Of a DNA stretch of 64,000 bases, positions 62,801 to 64,000 are shown piece by piece. A program made the translations under genes and the position numbers. The DNA is taken from assembly GCA_018398815.1 (NCBI GenBank), contig CM031615.1:58880514-58944513 (forward strand), given 5' to 3'. Below the pieces are notes generated by a model. That model was given only the letters and a program-made list of their open reading frames with translations, was not told where the DNA came from and did not search any database. The stretch's first letter is position 1; each line of letters opens with the position of its first letter. Origin of the DNA: Conus ventricosus (taxonomy: Eukaryota; Mollusca; Gastropoda; Neogastropoda; Conidae).

Positions 62801-63876
62801 AGACATACAGTCAGTGAGTGATTGACACTTGGATATGCAGTTAGTGAGTGATTGACACTCAGGCATGCAGTCAATGAGTGATTGACACTCAGACATGTAG
62901 TCAGTGAGTGATTGACACTCAGACATGTAGTCAGTGAGTGATTGACACTCAGACATGCAGTCAGTGAGTGATTGACACTCAGACATGCAGTCAGTGAGTG
63001 ATTGACACTCAGACATGTAGTCAGTGAGTGATTGACACTCAGACATGCAGTCAGTGAGTGATTGACACTCAGACATGTAGTCAGTGAGTGATTGACAGAC
63101 ATGCAGTCAATGAGTGATTGACACTCAGACATGCAGTCAATGAGTGATTGACACTCAGACATGCAGTCAGTGAGTGATTGACACTTAAACATACAGTCAA
63201 TGAGTGATTGACACTTAAACATACAGTCAGTGAGTGATTGACACTTAAACATACAGTCAGTGAGTGATTGACACTCAGACATGCAGTCAATGAGTGATTG
63301 ACACTCAGACATGTAGTCAGTGAGTGGTCGACACTTAGACATGCAGTTAATGAGTGATAGACATGTAGTCAATGAGTGATCGACACTCAGAATACAGTCA
63401 GTGAGTGATCCACACTCAGACATGGAGTCAATGAGTGATTGACATGTAGTCAATGAGTGATCGACACTCAGAATACAGTCAGTGAGTGATCCACACTCAG
63501 AATACAGTCAGTGAGTGATCCACACTCAGACATGGAGTCAATGAGTGATTGACACTCAGACATTCAGTGAGTGAGTGATTGACACTCGGACATGTAGTCA
63601 GTGAGTGATTGACATTCAGACATGCAGTCAATGAGTGATTGACACTCAGACATGCAGTTAATGGGTGATTGACACTCAGACATGCAGTCAATGAGTGATT
63701 GACACTCAGACATGCAGTGATTGACTCTCAGACATGCAGTTAGTGAGTGATTGAGGTATTTATCTCAGAGTTTCAGTGTGAATGGAAGTAAAGATCAAGG
63801 TTCGAACGGAAGGTAAGCTTGTCATTAACCTATCATTGTGTCATTATGCTTACAGCTGTAGAAAATAATGGGTCAG
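17826..63876 (+). CDS. PTPN12: PEST-family protein tyrosine phosphatase gene (multi-exon span)
   Basis: This gene encodes a cytoplasmic protein tyrosine phosphatase. In vertebrates the PTPN12/18/22 family removes phosphate from focal-adhesion and immune-signalling proteins, and its tail binds SH3 and adaptor partners. Visible in order are KNRYKDILP (exon 17826), a damaged DYINAN-type segment (23323), VYDFWR (26448), KCEKYW (27175), [10 protein letters not shown] (28315), [10 protein letters not shown] split between 28519 and 30160, [11 protein letters not shown], and VQTPDQYEYTH (31194/32513). A Pro/Ser/Thr/Gln-rich tail follows. KNRYKDILP together with GCGRTGxICAIDYxW points to the PEST subfamily rather than to PTPN1/2 or receptor PTPs. 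Nearly all intron phases agree across the chain. The start codon exon and the stop codon were not found. Single-base defects occur in three catalytic exons. The family call is strong; the exact orthologue (12, 18 or 22) is inference, since molluscs may have a single ancestral member. Confidence 0.88.
18128..18400. repeat. (GT)n/(GA)n compound microsatellite
   Basis: GT-rich blocks including GTGTAAGT repeats, ending in GA and GGGA runs. Intronic, after exon 17826. Confidence 0.93.
18741..18771. repeat. Poly-C tract
   Basis: About 31 C in the first phosphatase intron. Confidence 0.93.
19205..20010. repeat. Minisatellite with 56-bp and 49-bp unit variants
   Basis: The units share CTATTACTACTAGCTGCTTC and end GAGAACAAGAAACC. 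The longer form carries an extra CACTTAG heptamer. Short forms cluster in 19250-19570 and long forms dominate 19690-20000. The array abuts the ribozyme-like motif copy at 19173-19203. Confidence 0.9.
20799..21032. repeat. (CT)n followed by AC/GCAC-rich simple repeat
   Basis: CT dinucleotides to 20883, then ACAC and GCATGCAC-type sequence. Intronic. Confidence 0.93.
22008..22385. repeat. Poly-G runs and G-rich array
   Basis: Poly-G at 22008-22037 and 22278-22303, then GGGGGACAGGGGGAGG-type repeats up to the LINE fragment at 22390. Confidence 0.9.
22390..22650 (-). mobile_element. 3' fragment of a LINE reverse transcriptase ORF
   Basis: The minus-strand peptide contains [20 protein letters not shown] followed by DWNSLPAEV, the C-terminal signature of CR1/L2/jockey-type ORF2 proteins. 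Only about 85 codons remain, next to G-rich simple sequence. Confidence 0.75.
23323..23398 (+). CDS. PTPN12: PTP exon, disrupted: substrate-loop region
   Basis: An acceptor (cccgttgcag) is followed by codons reading R-DDRRF, then [10 protein letters not shown], then a garbled DYIN-N-L-M segment, and a GTGAGT donor. The reading frame hits TAA after CGATTT unless one T is removed, and it shifts again near GATTGG. The position, order and residues match the exon after DILP in PTPs (FDHSRVKL...DYINANFI). The surrounding 23.9-25.2 kb has the look of a poor consensus, so the defects may not be biological. Confidence 0.6.
23900..25150. other. Intron stretch with signs of poor consensus
   Basis: There are very many short homopolymer runs (TTTT, AAAA, CCCC, GGGG) and a change of texture compared with neighbours. 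No gene, repeat family or RNA was recognised. It follows the damaged exon 23323-23398. Confidence 0.55.
25150..25880. other. Intron stretch without recognised features
   Basis: AT-rich unique sequence. A 63-codon ORF at 25338-25529 has no recognisable motif and no supporting splice signals. Confidence 0.5.
25888..26235 (-). repeat. Three tandem copies of a LINE tail plus flanking DNA
   Basis: Each ~110-bp unit contains the reverse complement of the LINE 3' end (TATAGCCCAGCCGACCACAA and a TAAGGTAAGGTAATG tail). It also carries non-LINE sequence (ATGTTAAAAGTGCATAGCAT). Copies start at about 25918, 26031 and 26139. A minimal LINE tail insertion seems to have been amplified together with its flank. 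Confidence 0.8.
26238..26338. repeat. Poly-C tract ending in poly-A
   Basis: About 87 C with one A, then 14 A. It lies about 110 bp upstream of phosphatase exon 26448. Confidence 0.9.
26448..26583 (+). CDS. PTPN12: PTP exon with one-base insertion: [15 protein letters not shown] region
   Basis: The exon begins [10 protein letters not shown] and continues HTVYDFWR in one frame. It then reads [21 protein letters not shown] one frame over. The jump sits at CGAATTGCTG, where a single extra T explains it. An ACQGPMPH-like segment just before it is also blurred by a compensating C gain and loss. The acceptor is cgagcag and the donor GTCAGT. Without the extra base the exon has 45 codons, phase 0-0, and fits the next exon. 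Confidence 0.8.
26621..26790. repeat. (GT)n microsatellite adjoining exon 26448-26583
   Basis: A GT array with two TGTTTGTGAGTGTGT interruptions, starting about 40 bp after the donor. Confidence 0.94.
27175..27243 (+). CDS. PTPN12: PTP exon: [18 protein letters not shown]
   Basis: This is a 23-codon, phase 0-0 exon with acceptor ttttgacattgcag and donor GTAAGT. The KCEKYW motif aligns with KKCERYW of human PTPN12. Intact. Confidence 0.9.
27525..27625. repeat. 24-bp repeat, four copies, each with CACGTG
   Basis: Units of GTGAGTGTATGTGCACGTGC plus CTGT. The E-box palindrome CACGTG is present in each copy. Intronic. Confidence 0.88.
28315..28519 (+). CDS. PTPN12: PTP exon: WPD loop through HC of the signature, with homopolymer deletion
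   Basis: The frame carrying [26 protein letters not shown], and PDIPMVVHC is open to the donor GTAAAT. The WPDH aspartate is the general acid of catalysis and the final Cys is the nucleophile. Joining from the phase-0 end of the previous exon gives ESEEEIRG first, so one base is missing in the run of five G at about 28334-28338. Adding it would make the whole exon continuous. Confidence 0.9.
28948..28991. repeat. Poly-G and short (GT)n
   Basis: About 22 G and then GTGTGT, intronic. Confidence 0.9.
29400..29770 (+). mobile_element. LINE reverse transcriptase remnant
   Basis: The plus-strand peptide [13 protein letters not shown] (one stop) followed by [18 protein letters not shown] at about 29600-29700 matches the post-RT motif KYLGV.IS.DL.W..HI..I..KANRTL.FLKRN of LINE ORF2. 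The edges are not defined. Confidence 0.7.
30160..30226 (+). CDS. PTPN12: PTP exon: catalytic P-loop SAGCGRTG and following helix
   Basis: The split serine codon (AG+T) joins HC to S, giving [10 protein letters not shown], the HC-X5-R(S/T)G active site. It is followed by [15 protein letters not shown], a PEST-subfamily hallmark. The acceptor is gttttttgcag and the donor GTTTGC at 30227. The exon is phase 2 to 0 and intact. Confidence 0.92.
30258..30302. repeat. (GT)n microsatellite after the P-loop exon
   Basis: A GT run beginning about 30 bp downstream of the donor of exon 30160-30226. Confidence 0.94.
31117..31194 (+). CDS. PTPN12: PTP exon: [16 protein letters not shown] and start of Q loop
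   Basis: The exon has 26 codons, phase 0-0, acceptor gtgacag and donor GTAAGT. The ending MSMVQTP supplies the conserved VQT of the Q loop, whose glutamine positions the hydrolytic water. Human PTPN12 has EEFNVFNLIQEMR and HSAVQTK here. Intact. Confidence 0.92.
31420..31893. repeat. 35-bp minisatellite (about 14 copies), left part
   Basis: Units contain TCTATCTATCGGAGAAATAT followed by GTTTTACTTGC. One and a half copies recur at 32443-32490 after the foldback insertion. All three plus frames stay open because the unit lacks stops, which creates spurious ORFs. It lies in the intron 31195-32512. Confidence 0.88.
31893..32447. mobile_element. Foldback-type insertion with 57-bp perfect inverted repeats
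   Basis: 32129-32185 and 32391-32447 are exact reverse complements (57 bp) around a 205-bp spacer. Weaker inverted segments are nested outside and inside (GGTAACCCCAGGAACC near 32043, AGGTTCTGGGGTTACC near 32219). The block interrupts a 35-bp minisatellite that resumes at about 32443. The left edge is approximate. No coding capacity was recognised. Confidence 0.72.
32513..32644 (+). CDS. PTPN12: PTP exon: end of catalytic domain and start of tail
   Basis: The exon begins [17 protein letters not shown], the last conserved helix of the catalytic domain, and runs into an acidic linker ending DPEDDVEE. It has 44 codons, phase 0-0, acceptor gttttgttccag and donor GTAAAG. Its acceptor lies only about 20 bp from a 35-bp minisatellite copy. 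Confidence 0.92.
32804..32860. repeat. (GT)n microsatellite
   Basis: A GT run in the intron after exon 32513-32644. The rest of 32860-33660 is unique AT/CT-rich sequence without recognised features. Confidence 0.94.
33660..35415. repeat. 52-bp minisatellite, about 33 copies
   Basis: The unit starts TTTTATAGCCCAGTTGATTC and ends GATGAGTGGCTCTATTCC. A 56-bp variant has an extra CTCT. Copies are nearly identical, implying recent amplification or homogenisation. The array ends 28 bp before the acceptor of exon 35443. Confidence 0.93.
35443..35485 (+). CDS. PTPN12: PTP tail exon: [14 protein letters not shown]
   Basis: The acceptor is ctgtgtgcag and the donor GTCAGT at 35486. The exon starts in phase 0 and ends one base into a Gly/Glu-type codon, matching the phase of the following exons. 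TYANIEF is a plausible phosphotyrosine or adaptor motif. It sits directly after the 52-bp minisatellite. Confidence 0.8.
35773..35819. repeat. (GT)n microsatellite
   Basis: A GT run in the intron after exon 35443-35485. 35820-37130 holds no recognised gene or repeat apart from a ~65-bp tandem similarity (CAGTGGCAAAAAT) near 36020-36110. Confidence 0.9.
37141..37185 (+). CDS. Candidate small PTP tail exon (45 bp, symmetric)
   Basis: The acceptor tttcactctag and donor GTAAGT bound 45 bp that stay open in the phase set by the 35485 exon end ([15 protein letters not shown]). Because both ends are phase 1, the exon could be included or skipped without changing the frame. It lies 63 bp before the next exon, so that intron would be very short. 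Prediction from splice sites and phase only. Confidence 0.45.
37249..37989 (+). CDS. PTPN12: PTP tail, large low-complexity exon
   Basis: This is 247 codons rich in Pro, Ser, Thr, Gln, Lys and Val, without cysteine-rich or folded-domain signs. It opens [18 protein letters not shown] and ends KIKPATDVQ. The acceptor is ttttaaacag and the donor GTGAGT at 37990. It starts with two bases of a split codon that follows 35485 or 37185. The composition suits the disordered PEST tail, and short PPxP-like segments (ASAPPP, KPPAQ) could serve SH3 partners. Confidence 0.88.
38118..38869 (+). mobile_element. Non-autonomous hAT-type element, copy 1
   Basis: The 11-bp terminal inverted repeats CAGGGCTTCTG / CAGAAGCCCTG are perfect, and an 8-bp duplication, GCTATAAC, flanks it (38110-38117 and 38870-38877). 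Both are hAT hallmarks. Inside, subterminal AAGGGGTCCC motifs occur at both ends. A transposase N-terminal remnant runs from ATG 38536. Confidence 0.9.
38536..38757 (+). pseudogene. N-terminal remnant of a hAT transposase inside the element
   Basis: From ATG the frame reads MSHEA, a TGA at 38551, then [19 protein letters not shown] and a Ser/Glu/Lys-rich linker. After one extra A in the poly-A run at about 38690 it continues [19 protein letters not shown]-x3-(F/Y)PWL segment often precedes the zinc finger of hAT transposases. Copy 2 encodes the same start with Trp in place of the stop. The catalytic domain is absent, so it is not functional. Confidence 0.6.
39040..40260. other. Intron sequence, small local duplications only
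   Basis: A 41-bp tandem pair at about 39778-39860 (TCTGATTGTGTAATTTATGT units) and a looser duplication at 39096-39190. No gene seen. Confidence 0.6.
40271..40330 (+). CDS. PTPN12: PTP tail exon: [13 protein letters not shown]
   Basis: A 60-bp phase 1-1 exon with acceptor ttgttttcag and donor GTTAGC at 40331. It contains SYENVQL, a YENV-type motif that resembles a Grb2-like SH2 site (pYxN). Being symmetric, it could be alternatively used. Confidence 0.75.
40535..42625. repeat. 18-bp satellite array with 127-bp higher-order repeat
   Basis: The basic unit is GTTGGGGAAGGAGTCTTT with many variants, degenerate at 40.5-41.4 kb and regular after 41.46 kb. From about 42140 a 127-bp block containing AAGAGTCTTCATTAGAAAAG repeats at 42250, 42377 and 42504. 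Open frames on both strands are by-products of the 18-bp (6-codon) period. It lies in the intron after exon 40271-40330. Confidence 0.92.
43290..43435. repeat. (GT)n and G-rich simple sequence
   Basis: GT at about 43295-43312 and a G-run near 43410-43425, intronic. A further G-run lies at 43739-43755. Confidence 0.88.
43850..43905 (+). CDS. PTPN12: PTP tail exon: [19 protein letters not shown]
   Basis: A strong acceptor (ttctcttttcag) and donor (GTAAGA) bound 56 bp that begin in phase 1, matching the 40330 end, and finish in phase 0. Confidence 0.75.
43910..46880. other. Long intron without recognised genes
   Basis: Unique AT-rich sequence. A possible small exon at 45802-45866 was considered and not accepted because its length breaks phase. 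Confidence 0.6.
46886..46925 (+). CDS. PTPN12: PTP tail exon: [13 protein letters not shown]
   Basis: The acceptor cctgtcccacag and donor GTAAGA at 46926 bound a 40-bp exon, phase 0 to 1. [10 protein letters not shown] resembles the short proline/arginine/tyrosine motifs of PTP-PEST tails. It is followed 0.2 kb later by the full-length LINE. Confidence 0.75.
47110..47122. repeat. 5' copy of LINE target site duplication
   Basis: ATGTCATTGGAGC, identical to 53088-53100. The last GC may also belong to the element, since its predicted ribozyme helix starts at 47121. Confidence 0.88.
47121..47177 (+). ncRNA. Candidate HDV-like self-cleaving ribozyme at LINE 5' end
   Basis: A nested pseudoknot can be drawn. 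P1 is GCCCTCC (47121-47127) with GGAGGGC (47151-47157), perfect 7 bp. P3 is GACC (47136-47139) with GGTC (47147-47150), closing a 7-nt loop. P2 is GGGGTT (47128-47133) with GATCCC (47172-47177), including G-T pairs. The order P1-P2-P3-P3'-P1'-P2' is that of HDV-like ribozymes, which process the 5' ends of several LINE families. P4 is short or absent and the catalytic C region (about 47167) is not certain. Confidence 0.5.
47871..49177 (+). CDS. LINE ORF1 protein, zinc-knuckle nucleic-acid-binding (one frame break)
   Basis: The likely start is [17 protein letters not shown] at 47871, a basic N-terminus with an NLS-like PKKKRK. The first frame runs to TGA at 48239, and the second continues from 48236 with [14 protein letters not shown]. 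One missing base at the AAAGGATGA junction explains the split. Zinc knuckles follow: [14 protein letters not shown] at about 48460, then [13 protein letters not shown] and [16 protein letters not shown] Pro/Ser-rich tail closes the ORF. In this family ORF1 binds element RNA in the ribonucleoprotein. A 26-bp gap separates it from ORF2. Confidence 0.82.
49204..49998 (+). CDS. LINE ORF2, apurinic-like endonuclease domain
   Basis: The ORF begins [20 protein letters not shown]. Typical APE motifs follow: VVALQETQI with the metal-binding Glu, [15 protein letters not shown], and GSDHFPVLL with the catalytic SDH. The domain nicks target DNA during target-primed reverse transcription. The frame ends at TGA 49998, and the protein continues one frame over ([19 protein letters not shown], 50023), so the stop is a frame break and not a natural end. 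Confidence 0.88.
   Translation: MDSTVFHWNIRGLNSNFEELQLLCQSIKPSVVALQETQIQSQKTFTLSGFNILSKPAQPSTLGLSGGVALLIHKTLLYSPVALSTSLQAVAARVTLHKTMTICSLYLPPSVPVCRQDLVSLIGELPRPFLLLGDFNGHNPLWGSVSTSSRGLLIEDVLLDLDLCCLNDRSATYLHSSTGSLSCLDLSICDPSLVLDYEWSVHDNLHGSDHFPVLLQPVITEHVSVSQHLNYKKANWDLFAATISKEFQDTDFLQSPDPAESLTL
49995..51767 (+). pseudogene. LINE ORF2, reverse transcriptase region broken by indels
   Basis: Segments follow in the correct order but different frames: 49995-50234, 50258-50503, 50473-50904, 50901-51140, 51098-51385, 51193-51501 and 51552-51767. RT landmarks are [73 protein letters not shown] and [11 protein letters not shown] (catalytic DD). The protein is complete in content. Each break is explained by one base. 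Confidence 0.88.
51926..52435 (+). CDS. LINE ORF2, RNase H domain segment
   Basis: [10 protein letters not shown] provides the first catalytic Asp, [11 protein letters not shown] the Glu, [13 protein letters not shown] the next Asp, and [12 protein letters not shown] the last motif. This places the element among RNase H-bearing LINEs. The frame breaks at 52430 and is followed by the C-terminal segment. Confidence 0.86.
   Translation: MCRIFQVSGSTSVDLFHTRDSFDLAAFRKESTSSLAYKALYADLCSKFPSYQKVFTDGSKSEDGVACAAYCPGAPSQILLEHIHSDASVYSAELTALVLALKIISHSSKRDFLVLSDLLSALEAIAGRNLQHPELLHFFELFSTLKADGYNITLAWVPGHVGIGGNEMV
52386..52895 (+). CDS. LINE ORF2, C-terminal zinc-type domain
   Basis: [12 protein letters not shown] completes the RNase H region. 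After a linker comes [16 protein letters not shown], then [21 protein letters not shown], a CCHC-like arrangement usual at the end of I/jockey-type ORF2. It ends naturally with FHLI and TAA at 52893-52895, just before the 3' UTR. Confidence 0.86.
   Translation: MLGFLVMLASAGTKWFDRLAKNATREKLSNIYIPCSDVKPKINDYVRDLWQEDWNTQTNNKLFQIRPKLEDFLPSTSGGRKEETVLCRLHTGHSYFTHSYLLKSEEAPWCIPCHAPLTMKHVLLECWDFHDVRHKHFTVESMKILFRDVPPDVILEFLRESEINIFHLI
53088..53100. repeat. 3' copy of LINE target site duplication
   Basis: ATGTCATTGGAGC follows the TTATC-type tail directly and matches the 5' copy without a mismatch. Confidence 0.88.
53158..53300. repeat. (AT)n, poly-G, (GA)n and (GT)n cluster
   Basis: AT at 53158-53180, GA/G-rich at 53182-53230, and GT at about 53264-53286, directly downstream of the LINE. 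Confidence 0.9.
54696..55390 (-). other. Unusually long open minus-strand frame, unrecognised
   Basis: The minus frame is open from a TAA near 55390 to 54696, including the 39-bp repeat. Outside the repeat it has ordinary composition ([40 protein letters not shown]). A further minus frame is open at 53851-54273. No domain or motif is recognised. It could be an antisense gene remnant, an unknown transposon, or chance. Confidence 0.2.
54765..54930. repeat. 39-bp tandem repeat, four copies, with TGACGTAG cores
   Basis: Each unit contains GGAAGAAGTGTTGTGACGTA followed by GTGACAGGAACAAGGGTAA-like sequence. TGACGTAG resembles a CRE/ATF half site. 39 bp is 13 codons and the array is open on the minus strand. 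Confidence 0.85.
55400..56720. other. Intron stretch with one (GT)n array
   Basis: GT array at 56205-56292 and a G-run at 55838-55850. No gene recognised. Confidence 0.6.
56724..57435 (-). mobile_element. Non-autonomous hAT-type element, copy 2 (inverted)
   Basis: This has the same termini and interior as 38118-38869 but in opposite orientation, and it is 712 bp long. The flanks share only CCAAC rather than a full 8-bp duplication, so the site has changed since insertion. It differs internally by a deletion and by an intact TGG codon where copy 1 has TGA. Confidence 0.86.
57563..57942 (+). CDS. PTPN12: PTP tail exon, Pro/Ala/Val-rich
   Basis: The acceptor ctgttcaacag and donor GTAAGA bound 380 bp, open throughout. 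It begins [12 protein letters not shown] with a split first codon in phase with 46925 and ends VVVGAPSQQ in phase 0. It is GC-richer than its flanks and low-complexity, with PPxxP-like stretches ([14 protein letters not shown]). It lies 127 bp after a hAT-type element. Confidence 0.82.
58868..59060 (+). repeat. Dispersed repeat with CTGAAGAAGAC-stem-GAAA motif, copy B
   Basis: The core at 58959-58990 has a perfect GACC-TATGA-GGTC stem between CTGAAGAA and GAAACGCGTCG. It is homologous to the copy at 16325-16560. A third, inverted core lies at 19173-19203. Confidence 0.6.
59949..60108 (+). CDS. PTPN12: PTP tail exon with NAGNAG acceptor
   Basis: The exon opens [18 protein letters not shown] and ends [12 protein letters not shown] before the donor GTCAGT at 60109. 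The acceptor is a tandem cagcag, so splicing could start at 59949 or 59952 and add or drop one glutamine. It continues in phase 0 from 57942 and ends one base into a codon. Confidence 0.78.
60110..61465. other. Intron stretch without recognised features
   Basis: Unique AT-rich sequence between exon 59949-60108 and the truncated LINE. No splice-phase-compatible exon was identified. Confidence 0.55.
61479..61878 (+). mobile_element. 5'-truncated copy of the same LINE with duplicated 3' UTR
   Basis: The sequence from GATCTTTGAGTC matches the last codons and 3' UTR of the full element (52850 onward). The 3' UTR block starting GATTAACATTTTTCAT occurs at about 61499 and again at about 61664. The second copy alone has the complete end (GGTCGGCTGGGCTATAGG) and an ACCTT tail. 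An 11-bp direct repeat, ACATAGAGCAG, flanks it at 61468-61478 and 61879-61889. Confidence 0.82.
62440..63745. repeat. 30-bp minisatellite, about 43 copies
   Basis: Units contain GTGAGTGATTGACACTCAGA followed by CATGCAGTCA. Being 10 codons long and stop-free on the minus strand, the array yields long artificial ORFs ([10 protein letters not shown] repeats). Some blocks are deleted or shifted. It ends about 110 bp before the candidate microexon 63856. Confidence 0.92.
63856..63876 (+). CDS. Candidate 21-bp microexon (AVENNGS)
   Basis: A good acceptor (tatgcttacag) and a consensus donor (GTGAGT) enclose 21 bp that are open in the phase set by the 60108 exon end and finish in the same phase. Such a short exon can arise by chance, so it is a prediction. 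Confidence 0.35.
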
Positions 63877-64000
63877 GTGAGTGAATACTTTTGATCGTCT
63901 TGCCATAACTTTTCCACATTCACACATCATGTGTTCCAAGCTTAACACACTTCTTTAGCCTCTTTGTTCAGTATGATTATCGGTTGACACGAGTGCATTT

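Noticed and set aside
62680..63453. 257-codon minus-strand ORF
   Set aside because: A product of the 30-bp array, with alternative frames equally open.

Overview
This is a eukaryotic window, most likely from a lophotrochozoan and probably a mollusc. The evidence is short GT-AG exons in introns of 0.3-11 kb, a very high microsatellite and minisatellite load, and several non-LTR retrotransposon families whose protein signatures I associate with molluscs. Nothing prokaryotic is present. The species assignment is inference.

One host gene is recognisable. It is a plus-strand PEST-family cytoplasmic protein tyrosine phosphatase (PTPN12/18/22-like) with 15 well-supported and 2 candidate exons from 17826 to 63876. 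Exons 17826-32644 encode the catalytic domain: the KNRY pTyr loop, the WPDH loop, the HC-X5-R signature split across two exons, and the Q loop. Exons from 35443 onward encode a long, low-complexity Pro/Ser/Thr/Gln tail built mostly from small exons. The 5' end with the start codon was not found, and the 3' end probably lies beyond the window. Three catalytic exons carry single-base indels or a stop. Similar one-base frame breaks occur in an otherwise fresh retrotransposon, so consensus error in an unpolished long-read assembly is the simplest explanation. One unrecognised candidate exon lies on the minus strand at 12592-12870.

Layout: 0-3 kb holds microsatellites and a minus-strand LINE fragment. 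3.3-3.8 kb is a MITE with 39-bp terminal inverted repeats (TIRs). 4.0-6.0 kb is an RTE-like LINE inserted in a minisatellite. 7.1-9.6 kb is a decayed minus-strand LINE broken by poly-C runs. 10.5-12.5 kb is extreme simple sequence, including a 466-bp near-pure poly-G tract. 12.6-17.8 kb is mostly unannotated, with a large inverted repeat and ribozyme-like motifs. From 17.8 kb to the end is the phosphatase gene. Its introns are filled with minisatellites (periods near 56/49, 35, 52, 18 and 30 bp), a foldback insertion, two inverted hAT-type elements (8-bp target duplication on one), and an apparently complete LINE (47123-53087, 13-bp target site duplication) whose 5' end can fold like an HDV-type self-cleaving ribozyme. 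Other introns hold 5'-truncated or tandemly amplified tails of the same LINE.

The window therefore describes one signalling gene swollen by repeats. The less expected signals are the candidate ribozymes (47121-47177, 17373-17415), the hAT remnant that keeps the start of a transposase reading frame, nested insertions inside tandem arrays, and the poly-G/poly-C tracts.
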